Below, piece by piece: positions 1 to 12,012 of a stretch of 64,000 nt of DNA. The first letter of the stretch is position 1. Each line of letters starts with the position of its first letter. Made by a program: the position numbers and the translations under genes. Source of the stretch: Plutella xylostella (taxonomy: Eukaryota > Arthropoda > Insecta > Lepidoptera > Plutellidae); the NCBI RefSeq assembly GCF_932276165.1, contig NC_063987.1, forward strand, positions 1,612,001 to 1,676,000, read 5' to 3'. Under the pieces are notes generated by a model. The model had not been told where the DNA came from, did no database searches, and saw only the letters and a program-made list of their open reading frames with translations.

Positions 1-612
1 ATAAAACCCAAGGTCTAGAGTAGGAGCCCTTTGTTGCATGATGAGAATACAGAGTAGGTGGCGCTAGTAGTGCAGGCACTGCTTAGATTTACAATATACG
101 GACACGATGGTGTGTCACATATAAAACAAAGAAAAAAACACAATGTTGTTTTTCTTTTTTTTTGGTAATCTAAGATGAAACATAAGTAATATTTGTAGTA
201 TAGTTAAACAGTAATTACCGAACGCGTTTAGTTTTTCTCTTCTACTATTGTATTATATGATTTATATGTACTTATACTGATTAAAATGTTGATATTACTA
301 TAATAATTATCTAATGAATTTCATAAGTAAGTACTTAATTTTTTATTAGGTGTCAATTAATTATTTTAAAATATGCGGAAAAGTATTCAAAAGTTTTCAT
401 TGTAACTAAATATTATGGTGAGTTTATTGTATTTATCATTTACGTATCCATATTGTACCTACATACAAGCTTCTAATAAAATCCCAACCATTATTATCTA
501 ATCTCTGACCACTGTCCCTAGTATTGCTGCTATTGCTTCTACACCAGACTGCATCATAATAATATCTGTAGCTACTTGGCTGGCTCGCGTGAGTCACGTG
601 ACTGACTCTGGA

Positions 613-749
613 GGGTTACTCTACACTGAGAAAAAACGAACGAACAAGATCTGTCGTGCAGTTTGCATGTTTAATACAACGAGATAGAGTCTTGGCTCGC
701 GTAGCAGCGCTCGGAAACTTAGTTTTTCGACATTTAGAGTGACCTCTCT
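613..749 (+). mobile_element. MITE, GTTACTCTATACTGA family
   Basis: Starts GGGTTACTCTACACTGAG and ends GTGACCTCTC; the interior holds ACGAACGAACAAGATCTGTC and GTTTAATACAACGAGATAG. It aligns along its length with 44,212-44,348 and, inverted, with 13,021-13,419. The two ends are imperfect inverted repeats (GGGTTACTCTATACTGA against GGGGTCACTTTATATGA). Confidence 0.7.
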
Positions 750-3700
750 GGACTATTGCTTGCTACCGGGCTACTCGACTCTAGGGTTGCCTATTCGTTG
801 CATATTAATTTTTATCCATTGGATGGAAAGAGCGGGGTACCTAGTAAGACAGGCTACTGTCTAGTACTAGGGCCCTTGCAATTTATTGATGTTATATGTG
901 TTTATGACAATAAACTATTTTGTATTTTTGAAAATAATTGTCTGAAGACCAATGCTTTTGGAAGTTTAAAGTAAGTAAGTAGAAGAAAGAAGTTTCTCAT
1001 GCTTTTTTTAAATAATACTAATATAATGTGGAAACATCTCACATGTCATGGTCATCTCACATCCAATACAATACATTTGATACAATAATAATGTTGTATA
1101 AATTCAGTAACGCAGTGGCAGCCCTGCAGCCAGATGCAGTTCTAACACTTTTTGCCTCCAACAGCTAATGACAAAGGCATCATTATCAAATCACGCTTGT
1201 CGAGCTTTTTACAACGGACTTGGGTTTGAAATAATAAGACCCAATATGTCTATGATGCCATAGAGTTAGTTTTATATTTATGAATACAGGTACACTACTG
1301 TTAGAATAGAATATCATTTATTGTTTACCTGTTCAAATGTACAGCTAAAAGTGGGAATGTGTATCATTTATTTAACGTAAAACTTTTAAAATATGTACGT
1401 ATTGATTGTAAAGATTATGAGTGTACCACCATTTTACAAAGGCTCAGACACTGAGGAGAAGAAACATATAGTGTTTATAACACAATTTAAGAAACTGTTC
1501 AAGATATTGTGCAAGATGCTCTCAAAATAATCAACTTAGCGTAATCCATATGCATAATTAGACATATTTTCAAATGTATTTTTTTATTACTACAACCAAT
1601 TTAGATTTAACTATATCCATTAAAACTTTATTTTCCAATATGGTCACCAATCTCAATCAAATTACTCTTACATTTACAGTGGCTCACCCGATGTACATAA
1701 TAAGTTACCATAGAAAATCTATCCAGACAACATAATAAGGGCATGTTCATGGCAATTATTTATCAATTTACTTTAATGATAGGTAGCCTTTGAATTAGTG
1801 TACATCAAACTTACCTTAAATTAAATGATGCTGAGTTTTTTTGTTAGTAATGTATACGTATATATATTTTCTGATGGTAATAAGATTACTGAAGATCAGC
1901 CAGCTATTGAACAAAAGCTTAATAATGGAGTCATAAAAGATCTTAAGCAGGTAACTGAAAGGCATTGTTACAAGCTAGTTATGAGATATGTTAACAAGGA
2001 TGACGATGCTATGATACGATAACGATGAAAGAATGCTTGAAGTGGGTACCTAATACCTAATAAATTAATCATTTTAATAGAGGATAAAGAAGGTGTTATT
2101 TCTATAAGGGCTCATATTAATTTATCACTTATCTTCCATATCATTAATTCCATCAAGAAATTTTAATTTTCCTATTATTATATTATGAAATTGTGAATCT
2201 ACGCTTTAATACCTTTTTATCTATGTTGTCAACTCATCACTAGTCGTGAATCAATTAGTAATTCTAGACGGTATGTCAGGGGGCGTGATAGGTATCCTAG
2301 CCACGTCCTAGGCCCATGTCCACTTTGAATGTCTAGATTCCAACGTTTGAATGACAACTACTGCCGTTAACTTTCGTGACTATGTTGGCACGATGGGGAA
2401 TTTATTGACAGAGACTGTTAATACCGTATAGAGTGACCAACAAAAAGTCACACCATGTCCTAGTATACTTCCATAAGGGTAGGTAATTTAATTTTTGTAT
2501 TTGTATTTATATACGAAGCGAGGTTGCCATATTCCATCCTTCAGGGTTTACAGGCCTTTTGGTCTAGTTTGATGGAAAAAAAATGTTCACTCAATAACAT
2601 TAGAAAACAATAAAGATACACCCAGAACATTAGAAAACAATAAAGTTTTTAAGCCACGACTATGTTACCCTACAAAAGAGTCACTACCACTTACATATGA
2701 AAAATATTATTTTACGGTGTACTATGAAGTTGGAGCTTTTAGCTCGGTAACTATGTTTAGTCATGTTTTCCTGAGTATGACTGTAGTCAGTCCTACTTAC
2801 AACAGTCCTATATCCTTTGTTGACCTAAGCTCTCACGGTTGTAAGGGAACCTGTGAATCGTGACACGGAATTACCCCGTGGCAATAATGCTTACTGAACA
2901 ATTTAATACGAAAGGTAGCATTTAGTACCCCTTTTGGTCACGGGTCAAGGAAGTATCGTGGATTAAAATAAGCTTATTTTGGGGATTGGATTGAGACCAA
3001 TAATAACGTGTAGCCAGTTAATTTCAAGTATAGGTTTACAAGATTATAAGTAACTTACCTATTACTAAATCAAATTAAAACTAAATACGTAGGATAAATA
3101 ATAATTATTATGGCACCAGATATCTACCTCCTTAGATATTTTTGTACTGTAACATAGAAGAAGTGATGTGAAGTCCGTATGGCTCTTTGGTTTTGAAACC
3201 AAACCAACAACCAACCCCCGTTACTCAAAATCTATTCCCACTCTCACCGTAAGAATACAATAAAACATACACATCGTAAGTATTAGGTATATTATTATCA
3301 TGACAAGTTATCGTATACGAGATCGCAACATAATGATTTCCTAGTTCTGCACACGCATGTGCAAGCCCGAAGTGGGTCATGATCGTGTACAATTATGATT
3401 CATTTTTCTACGATCATCGTTGTTAGATTTGTGCAATACTACTGCGAATTATTGTCGAGGTTTTTCTCATTTTTATCTTTTCATATCCGGTTGTTTTGCA
3501 AATTGGACCACTTTAGTCCTTTTGATCCTTATTTCAGGCGTTTACGCAAATCATTTGAATACTTAAAGTAATTTGATACAGCAAAGTACTTACAAGTTTA
3601 AAAAAATGGAAGGTGCATAGAAACGTCTGTCATTCGTTTGCTAAAAAGTTAAGCTAAATCGTATCTAAAGAAGCTAAAGGGACTGCAGATTGTGCAGATA

Positions 3701-6508
3701 CAAACTTTCAATAACATCGTTTGTCTAGAGTTATCTACAGATAATCTTCTGTCATTAAAATTTGAAAGCCCAAACAAACCGTAAAGAAGGCCTTAAAATC
3801 AGGTCCATATTGGGATATGCTACTTAATTTAATAGTCAAGTTGCGATAGTGTCCCTGGAGACGCCTACCTTTTGTGAAATGTTGCGAATGCCATGTGGGC
3901 GAGGCAGGTTCTTGCAGGTAGACGGTTCGACTCCCGACAGGTACTTTAAATTGAATTTTGAAATGCTTTAGCGGTTTTTGTGAAGTTTTGCGCATTGGTC
4001 ATACATACATTGTAAAATATATTCGTAATCTGAAAGAGTTTTGCAAGGGGTACAATGTAAGTTTAAGTTAAATATTTAGTAATAGGAAATGAAAGAAACA
4101 TAATTGAAGTAACAATTAGACAGATTTGTGTGTAAAATAAATAAAGATTTGAAGTAACCTCGTTATACACGATAGAGCATTTTTTAACAAGGACATGAAA
4201 ATATAAAGAAAATTAGCAAAGTCAGTATTTGCCCTTAGCCTTAGCACCGATTCTATCTTATTGCATGTAAACTGGTCACTGAAATTACTGAAACTACACG
4301 AAAGGCCACTTTTAATACACTTATAACATTCATAAGGTAAAATTTTCAAGATCAAAGTCAATGTCAAAATAAAAATAAAAATAAATTAGAAAAAACTTCA
4401 CCGCGAATTAAACAAACAAGAAAGCATAGCAACTTTCCAACTTGTAACCCTGAGAAAAAGTACCTCAAGCTAATAACCAAGTAATCAGAACAAAACTAGT
4501 ATTGGTGCGTTTGCGAAATGTTTTTGCACCTGCCGCGGCCGCGTGCGCCCAGTTGTATGCCTTGATGGATGTTCGAGCCACTACGAGAGTAATAACCAAG
4601 AATTACACAAAATGGTTGTTTACGAAAGGTATTGAATTTCAAATTGTGTTATTTAATTAAATTGGTGGGTATTGGGTATAGGGCTTGTGTTTGTCGTTGG
4701 CTTTAGGGTTTTGTTAATGACCGTTTATTTGGCTACTGGGTTTTACGAACGATTCGTTTTCGGTTTAGCAAACTCAAAAATTCTCTTAATATACCTATAT
4801 ATTTTTTCTGATGATTTTACGACGATAGCCTGAATGATATCTTCAAATATTCTATCATCATCATCACCAACGACAAACAACATTTAAAATTTAATAAATA
4901 AAAACCATTCTTCGTACCAAGAAGAAACACCTATACATTACATCTTACTTACAGAAAATCCTGACTCTTGAGCTACAAAATTACATGGCATAGACGTATC
5001 TAATTCTAAAGCCGGTCCTCAAGCAAGCCATGAAATAAGCACCTAGAGGGTACCAGCTACCGTCCTACGTCATACTATATATGTAGCAACGTGTATGGAC
5101 GTTCACCATGTAATAGCAGAAGCTGGTTTGAAACCGGTTTCTAGAATAGTGTACGATGACTCTGGGAGTAGAAGCGTGGAGTCGATAAAATACTACGTTG
5201 TTGTTATTGGAAATGTTCGTGATGGTTATGGTATAGGAAGGTGATACTGTAAAGATTATAGGAGTTACTAGAAAAGCGAAGTATAGATCAATAATGAATA
5301 GTATTTAAATATTTTTTTGGATTTAAAATGCACGTTTTTGATGTACAAATCACACATAGGTATAGAGAATATTATTAAAAAATCACATGCCTCTAATATC
5401 CTGAAATTTAAAGTGATCATAAATTATACTTAAAAAATCAGTAATAAAATTATAAAACATATCTTCAATAAAATTTAAAGAAACAAACTATAACAACATA
5501 GACCTGTGCGATTATGGAAAGTTACAGGAAAACAGAATAGATTCATGAGAGGAAAGAAACATTATCGACTCCAATTGAGTCTCTATTCCGAGTAGATTTT
5601 GCTGTAAGGCGTCTTTATTACCCGCTGTCCCGCGATTCTATATATTGTGTTCGCTTCGCCCTCTCCATTTCCTAGTTTATGTTAAACGAAGACTTAAGTT
5701 TCAGGTTGTCTGTTAAAAAGTAATGTTTTGAAAATAGGATCCTTAGTTCTTACTTGTGTGAATTACTGTTTGTTTATTAAGCACGCGACGGTTTGCACAC
5801 GGGTAAATGTATGGCACAAGGTTTCATACACAGGTTATGTTAGTATAACCAGTAAATAAGCAGAGGTTTTTTGTCTGAAAAGTTTCCTATAAAAACGTGA
5901 GTTGCAAAATCTTGGAATACTAGTCTGAATCTATTAAATGCAAGGAATATCTCTGAAGTTTAATCTATCGTACGTTTCGCACCAAACGGATTGTTAAATG
6001 TATGGAGAAACGGCGTCGCGTCGGCAATGCCGATGAAGTGGACGCACTTGTGTGAATTTCTATACAAAGAACACTGAATGCGATGCGTCCGTTGAGTACG
6101 ATGCTGAAAGGTGGGCGCTTACCTTTATTGTGCATAGGAAAAGATGATACACAAATACACATGCGTAAAGTATGCGATTGTGATAACTTTTCCATCATCC
6201 ATTTTGCAGTTTACAAAGGGTGGTGCAAATACAAATATTGATAACATGGCATTTCCCACCAGACATGTTGGCTGTGCAATTCCTTGTTGACACAAAATTC
6301 AATATAAGCTTTAAACTAACAAACTCTGATATTATCGATAAACACACTTCAACAGAAAATGATACTGAAATGAGAATGTGGTGCAGCAATGAGTGGTTTC
6401 ATTTATTTTAATAACGAGTAGTTTGAACAAGGTGATAATGATGACACAATATAATATATGTATGTGCTTGTAATGCAACATTAATAAATCACGAGACATT
6501 TTAATAAT
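750..6508. other. AT-rich stretch without recognised genes
   Basis: I see no gene with splice signals or coding composition. Small frames at about 756, 1,825, 4,116 and 5,965 look accidental. Around 3,835-3,960 a GC-richer patch contains GGTTCGACTCC, a B-box-like motif, and may be an old retroposon. Confidence 0.5.
2596..2645. repeat. 20-bp direct repeat, period 30
   Basis: AACATTAGAAAACAATAAAG occurs at 2,596 and 2,626. Confidence 0.9.
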
Positions 6509-6750
6509 ACACTCACGGGCAATGAAGAGGTTCCACTGAGAAAAACACCAAATTAATTATAAACGGAAAAGGCTAGCTTAATGACGCCTTCTTCGTACTA
6601 AATATTGAAGTACATTAAACAGAGCATCAGGATATTCCCAACGAAAAACGGTAATATTTTTTTATAATTTTTAATTTAATGTTTGAAAAAGTTGAGGTCG
6701 GTTTGGTGTCGGTATTTTGTGAGTGAAACTTTTTCATTGCCCGTGAGTGT
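6509..6750 (+). mobile_element. Tc1/mariner-type MITE, CACTCACGGGC family
   Basis: Nearly intact: ACACTCACGGGCAATGAAGA at the left, TCATTGCCCGTGAGTGT at the right, TA at each edge, about 242 bp. Interior GCTAGCTTAATGACGCC and ATATTGAAGTACATT are shared with other copies. Confidence 0.85.
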
Positions 6751-7020
6751 AGTAATAAACGTGCAAAATCACTAAAGTTATCCCAAAAATACGAAACAAG
6801 TATCAACCCTTCCTACGACAAATAGGTAATAATATATTTATGTATGTACTACATACCTACAAGGAAAACAATAAAACTAAATCTCAGCGCACGCAGAATA
6901 AATTAATTGTTAAACTGCTATAAAATGCATTTGTTATACTAGCTTGATTAAAACACAAACATAGGTAGGTAAGTTATGTATATTCCTAGTGATCGACCTA
7001 TCGCGGTTTATATGGAATAT

Positions 7021-7288
7021 TATACCGGGTGTTGCAAAAAGGGTATACTAAGCCGAAACCTACATGTGCAGCATGGTATATCTAAGCACGAAAATGAAAT
7101 CAGAATTTCAAAACCGGAAAAAAAATTGACAATTTCCATAGAAACTATGTTGGTCACGTGACTTTTTCTATGGAGAATGTAATTTTTTTTCGCGAATTTT
7201 GTAATTCTGATTTCATTTTCGGGCTTAGATATACCATGCTGCACGTGTAGATTTCGGCTTAGTATTACCTTTTTGCAACACCCTGTAT
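7021..7288. mobile_element. Palindromic MITE, GGGTGTTGCAAAAAGG family
   Basis: Two arms of about 115 bp pair through most of the element, from TACCGGGTGTTGCAAAAAGG to CCTTTTTGCAACACCCTGTA. A shortened copy is at 10,085. Frames on both strands here are shadows of the palindrome. Confidence 0.85.
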
Positions 7289-7549
7289 ATCTATCTAGTG
7301 GAATATGATTGTATTTTTCACAATAGGTACATAAACAAAATGTAAATTAAACTCCGGTATCAGAGGAAGCGCAGTAGCAAGCTTGATAAGAATGAATTTA
7401 TGTTTTTGAGGCGTAATCATAGTAGGTAATTTTACTATTAACTGATAAGCTATAAATATTTTATGTTGCAGTCTGCGTTATAGAATAATTGTTATATTCA
7501 TAGGGAGTTTAAATCAAAAGGGGATATATTTAAAAGGGGTAAAACATTC

Positions 7550-7757
7550 GGAAGCAATGAAAAAGTTCCTCCCACAAAATGACACCAAATGGACCCACTT
7601 TTTTAAAACATTTAATCTAAAAACTTGAGTATTATTTACGATTTTATTTGTTAATATTCTAATGTGCTGTTAACTGTACTTCAACATTTCAGATTTTATT
7701 CCGTTTAGGTGTTATTTAGAGCTATGTCGTTACAACTTTTTCATTGCTCCTGAGTGT
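7550..7757 (-). mobile_element. Tc1/mariner-type MITE, degenerate copy
   Basis: AGCAATGAAAAAGTTCCTCC at the left and CTTTTTCATTGCTCCTGAGTG at the right; interior matches the - orientation of the family. The left terminus is eroded. Confidence 0.65.
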
Positions 7758-7792
7758 AATAACACCCCCACAAAATAGGCCTATAATATAAT

Positions 7793-8047
7793 AATAATAA
7801 TATGTGGGGACATCTTACACACGGCCATCCGACCCCAAGCTAGGCAGAGTCTGTATTATGGGTATCGGACAGCTGATATATTTACACAAATACATAGATA
7901 GATACATATTAAATATAAATATCAACACCCAAGACCCGAGTACAAATATCTATCTTTAAACAAATATCTGCCCCAGCCGGGAATCGAACCCGGGACCTTC
8001 GGCTCAGCAGTCAGGGCCACTAACCACTACGCCATTCGACCGTCTCT
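7793..8047 (-). mobile_element. tRNA-headed SINE, type A
   Basis: On the - strand: tRNA-like head with GGTTCGATTCCCGGCTGGGG, then GATATTTGTTTAAAGATAGA, ATCAGCTGTCCGATACCCAT and GGGGTCGGATGGCCGTGTG, ending near ATGTCCCCACATATT with an ATT-rich tail. Same family at 11,263, 11,934 (partial), 62,900 (partial) and 63,850. Confidence 0.85.
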
Positions 8048-8538
8048 ATAGGTATTACTCTCACAGTCCGGACTCAACATAGCTACCAATTAAATTAGAA
8101 GTAATAAATGACTTAGGTCTCCTAATGATTTATCTCGATCGAGTCTCAAATCTAGGATACCTAAGGTACACAAACACAATTTACCAATCACCGTGGGTGG
8201 TAAATATTCAGATGTATTCCATCATTTTGTAACCGATAGTGTGTTTGTTTGGTTTCATTTTATGGCTTCGCCGACTAGCTTATTGAGAAGTGGAAATAAA
8301 TTAATAAAATTTAGTTTATATGTAATTTTTACTTAAAATAAGATTAGAAATTAGGAAGCCATAGCCATCTTAATTTCTTTCTTTTTAAAACGCCGTGGTA
8401 ATCTGTGTTTCTTTTAAATTTTTGATATTTAAGCATTTAACGGTTACCTGAGGAGTTTAACTCAAAATAATATGATTAAATGGAAGAATTAACAACGTAT
8501 AATTTATTTACAACGTGTAATCGAAGTATATATATATA

Positions 8539-8608
8539 TACTTTAGCTCGGAAGCATTAAATTATATATATATATATATATATAATTTAATGCTTCCGAG
8601 CTAAAGTA
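8539..8608. repeat. Perfect AT-rich hairpin
   Basis: TACTTTAGCTCGGAAGCATT is inverted as AATGCTTCCGAGCTAAAGTA around a run of TA dinucleotides, giving 35-bp arms. Confidence 0.85.
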
Positions 8609-8809
8609 AACTGTCTAAAGTTTTATATTGTCTAGAAATAACGAAATAATAAGAAGGTTATATTTATCGAATTCATATAACCACAAAACCGTATGATATA
8701 TCCGATGACGACTGAAGATAGAATAGTGTTGTACGCAGCCTGCTACATTTTGTAAATATATAAATTAGTTACATTGTTGATATAATAATTAGTTACTAAG
8801 GTTACCAGC

Positions 8810-8905
8810 CAAAGAAAGAGCCCAGGACAGGAACGTCTGGAGAAGAACTGTGGAGGCCCTATGCTCCTCGTGGAGTTAGAGGAATTAATAATGATGATGA
8901 TGATG
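8810..8905 (+). mobile_element. RTE LINE 3' tail, 96 bp, with target duplication
   Basis: Encodes AQDRNVWRRTVEALCSSW, then a short tail ending in GATGATGATGATG. It is flanked by AAGGTTACCAGC at 8,798-8,809 and 8,906-8,917, a 12-bp target duplication, so this is a complete, severely 5'-truncated insertion. Confidence 0.85.
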
Positions 8906-9049
8906 AAGGTTACCAGCTAGGTAATCCTATGAAAATCATCGTAGCAACAACTCTTATTTTGACGTTGACATAGGTATACATGGAGTTACTAAATTGATAT
9001 AGTAAAGCGATAAAAGTTACAAACGTGGTAAGCCGATAGCTGGAACTTT

Positions 9050-9386
9050 TAGCAATTCGTGTGACACTCCTAAGTCGACCCCCTTGACTTGCCCCATTTT
9101 AACTTCGTGTTCGCGATCGTTCACTCCGTCAAAGGCATACCCAAAAATAATTATGTAATTTTGTATTGTCATGTAATTTTATTTTTATTTAATGTTATTT
9201 TTATTAGTAAATTGTTTTTTTTTGTTTAAACTTTGCATGTAATTTTAGCATGTTATTATTAGAAAACATATAAATATTTGTACGCCTAAGGGTAAGACAT
9301 GACGATCGATGCATTTTGTGTACTTACAACTATGAAATACTCATGTTCTGACAAATAAATGATCTTTATCTTTATCTTTATCATTA
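9050..9386 (+). mobile_element. Non-LTR retroelement 3' end with TCTTTA repeat tail
   Basis: Ends TGTTCTGACAAATAAATGAT followed by repeated CTTTAT units (about 9,362-9,383). An AATAAA-like signal plus a short tandem tail is characteristic of non-LTR element 3' ends. No coding part is seen and the 5' limit is approximate. Confidence 0.5.
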
Positions 9387-9418
9387 AAATATAGAATTAC
9401 CCAACACGATACACGAGT

Positions 9419-9498
9419 CATTATCAGCCAATAATAATCCACTGCTGGACACAGGCCTCTCCTAAGGAGCGCCACAACACTCAGTCCTCAGCCTTCAT
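9419..9498 (-). mobile_element. RTE LINE 3' tail, 80 bp, with target duplication
   Basis: On the - strand it reads GGCCTGTGTCCAGCAGTGG and ends in a TTATTATTGGCTGATAATG-like tail, typical of lepidopteran RTE ends. It is flanked by ATACACGAGT (9,409-9,418 and 9,499-9,508). Confidence 0.75.
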
Positions 9499-9874
9499 AT
9501 ACACGAGTGAAATATGTTTTCTCGATATCGATAACATCACGATTTTACCCCATCACTAGCAACTACGCTGGTTGCGTTACCACGCACGTGCCAGTCACAC
9601 TTACGGCTGTAACATAATTCTCGGTACAGCGTCATAATTACAGTTGGTTTCTTCCTAACTTGGGCTAATGTAATAGGTAAGTTACTCCTAAGGTAATCGT
9701 CAACCTTTTGGCATCGCATTCAGTATTCTTTATCTAGAAATTGACACAAGTGCATCCATTTCATAGGTATTGCCGACTCAGATATGCCGTTTACAACATA
9801 TCATAACAGTGGATTTTGAGTTTGTGTTTCTGCTAGGTTTTAAGGGCTCAAGATGGTATAACGTAAAGCGGGGT

Positions 9875-10010
9875 TTAGACTGGCAATACATAGTGCAGAA
9901 GTTGACCTGTGTTTCTCGTGTAAACAGGCAACAAACATACTCAGTTTGCAACATTATCATTATGATAACTTCTGCAAGTGCAAAGCATTCCCAGTATTAG
10001 CCCTGGTTTA
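9875..10010. repeat. Possible MITE with imperfect inverted arms
   Basis: GGGGTTTAGACTGGCAATAC...GTGCAGAAGTT at the left is roughly inverted at the right (AACTTCTGCAAGTGCAAAGC...CAGTATTAGCCCTGGTTTA). Confidence 0.4.
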
Positions 10011-10084
10011 GGTAGAAGTTTGAGTTCATAAGTGTAAAGGCTGCTTTCCCAGTATAACTAGCGCCCTGAAATTACACAATATTT

Positions 10085-10170
10085 TATACAGGGTGTTGCA
10101 AAAAGGGTATACTAAGCCGAAAGGGGGTGACTCCCACGGACTGTATACCCTTTTTGCAACACCCTGCATA
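10085..10170. mobile_element. Palindromic MITE, short copy
   Basis: TACAGGGTGTTGCAAAAAGG and its complement CCTTTTTGCAACACCCTGCA are only about 50 bases apart; the interior is mostly deleted. Confidence 0.8.
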
Positions 10171-10869
10171 GGTTTAGGTACCTATAGGTACTAGGTACCC
10201 TAAAAAAAATTTTTGCAATCGATTCGCATGTTTATTTTTATAGGTATGATATGCGGAGCATTAATAGTAGATTCTTACTCAAAATCATTACAAAGAAAAT
10301 GCTTAAGTAGAACGGTTTTAAATAGTTTTAATATACAAAAAGAAACCCGTCAAACATCACATTAGGAGCGCATATAACACTCGAACAATTAGCACCCATC
10401 AAAACAAAGAAAGCTCCAAGTAACGACCACAACGAATCAAGTTCGTGACTCACTATCATCAATATGCACCCATTTTTACACTTAACAATTAAAAAATCAC
10501 TTAACCAAATACATCACTAAATCACCTATGAATTGCACAATTTCAACGGGCCGGTTATCACCGCTTCGAGTCGTACTTAACTCGTGTTAAAGTAATCTGC
10601 GTTTCACCGTTACGCTGGCTTACACTTCTGATACGCAGAGGACTAATAAATCAAAAGTTAAACGTGGCGGGGTTACTCCAGCTAACAGAAAAGTTTCGCT
10701 ATCCACAAAATTAAATGTATTTCGTTGTCTTAAATGATGTCTGTCATTTGACAGAGCTGAATGTCAGTGCAAAAGAAACGTCACGACAAATAACATATCC
10801 CACATCTACAACCGACCTCTTCTTTAGAATTAGTTGAATTAGAAGATTTGTGATTGGTATATATTAATT

Positions 10870-11203
10870 CTGCATCCAGCGGCTTCCCGCTACCTTCCGC
10901 AGATCATCAGACCAACGGGTTGGGGGGCGACCGACACGCCGTTTGCCGACACGGGGTCTCCACTCCAGAACCTTTCTACTCCAGCGGTCGTCGGCTCTGC
11001 GGGCTACGTGGCCAGCCCATTGCCACTTCAGCGTGCTAATCCTTTTGGCTATGTCGGTAACTTTAGTTCTCCTGCGGATTTCTTCATTACGAATCCTATC
11101 TCCTAACGATCGCCACCCCAAACGAGACCGTTTGGGGTGGCGATCGTTAGGAGAGGCCTATGTCCAACAGTGGACTACGGAAGGCTGAGAGAGAGAGAGA
11201 GAG
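10870..11203. mobile_element. RTE-type LINE copy with twin-priming 5' inversion
   Basis: The 3' part (11,129-11,203, + strand) encodes WRSLGEAYVQQWTTEG and ends in a GA repeat. The adjacent upstream part of the same reading frame (about 10,870-11,124) is inverted (- strand): RNEEIRRRTKVTDIAKR, LKWQWAGHVARR, GRPPTRWSDDLRKVAGSRW. The junction is a 54-bp palindrome. The whole is flanked by ATATATTAATT (10,859-10,869 and 11,204-11,214), an 11-bp target duplication. The content is the C-terminal tail of an RTE-clade endonuclease/reverse transcriptase protein, as recalled. Confidence 0.85.
11100..11153. repeat. Palindrome at the LINE inversion junction
   Basis: Two perfect 25-bp arms (11,100-11,124 and 11,129-11,153; core CGATCGCCACCCCAAACG) around the loop AGAC. 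Confidence 0.9.
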
Positions 11204-11262
11204 ATATATTAATTGTCATTAGATTGAACTTAAAACGGATCGACAGTAATAAGACGCTATTT

Positions 11263-11532
11263 GAGACGGTCGAATGGTGTAGTGGTTAGTGACCCTGACT
11301 GCTATGCCAAAGGTCCCGGGTTCGATTCCCGGCTGGGGCAGATATTTGTTTAAATACAGATATTTGTACTCGGGTCTTGGGTGTTGATATTTATATTTAA
11401 TATGTATCTATCTATGTATTTGTGTAGATATATCAGCTGTCCGATACCCATAACACAGGTTCTGCCTAGCTTGGGGTCGGATGGCCGTGTGTGAGATTGT
11501 CCCCACATATATATTATATTATTATAAGAAGG
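11263..11532 (+). mobile_element. tRNA-headed SINE, type A
   Basis: Complete copy: GGTCGAATGGTGTAGTGG head, B box GGTTCGATTCC, body, then GTCCCCACATATATATT tail. Inserted beside the twin-primed LINE, within the older GTTACTC-family MITE. Confidence 0.85.
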
Positions 11533-11933
11533 CGGTATTTTTTTTGCTCTGTTTTTGTATAAGGCACGCCAACTAGTTCGTATAATTGTGAGTCTAAGTA
11601 TTAAACGTACCATTACATGACAGCTTTCGTACAGTAGTTTAGTAGGAAAGCCAGAGTAACCCCGCAGGTTTATTCGTGGTCGTCTGTTGTAGCACGTTTC
11701 GCGTTGGTTTAAATCTTTTGTGTTGTTTTGCTACCGGTCGCGTTATGTTATTGCGTAGGTACTCATAGTACTATGATTAAGATAGTGCGCTCGTCTCTGT
11801 AAAGAATACTAGAGTTTGTGAGAAGATATGAAATTCACCAAAAAGTATTTTGACCAACAAAGTTCCTCTAATTTTGGTTTGGGGATGACACCCTAAGTCA
11901 GCCCTATGTATCTATGTATAATTATGTACCTAT

Positions 11934-12012
11934 CTATCTATGTATTACAATAATACAGGCCCTGCCTAGTTTGGGATCGGATGGCTGTGTGTGAGATGCC
12001 CCCACATCCTAA
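11934..12012 (+). mobile_element. SINE type A, 3' fragment
   Basis: TGCCTAGTTTGGGATCGGAT and GGCTGTGTGTGAGATGCC match the last 80 bases of the type A body. Confidence 0.75.

Larger units (their letters stand above)
10667..11665. mobile_element. Old MITE (GTTACTC family) hosting a LINE and a SINE
   Basis: GCGGGGTTACTCCAGC at the left and GCCAGAGTAACCCCGC at the right are inverted. The right flank segment also matches the family interior (ACGAAAGCTGTCATGTAA, GTTTAATAC on the - strand). The twin-primed LINE and a type-A SINE lie between them. Divergence makes the left boundary uncertain. Confidence 0.5.

Noticed and set aside
3735..3995. 86-codon - strand frame with a GTAGGC donor-like site and B-box-like GGTTCGACTCC
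   Set aside because: The GC-rich patch looks like an old retroposon piece; splice signals are weak and the peptide lacks coding character.
7020..7244. Small frames on both strands
   Set aside because: They lie in the palindromic MITE, so the two strands give near-identical peptides; not a gene.
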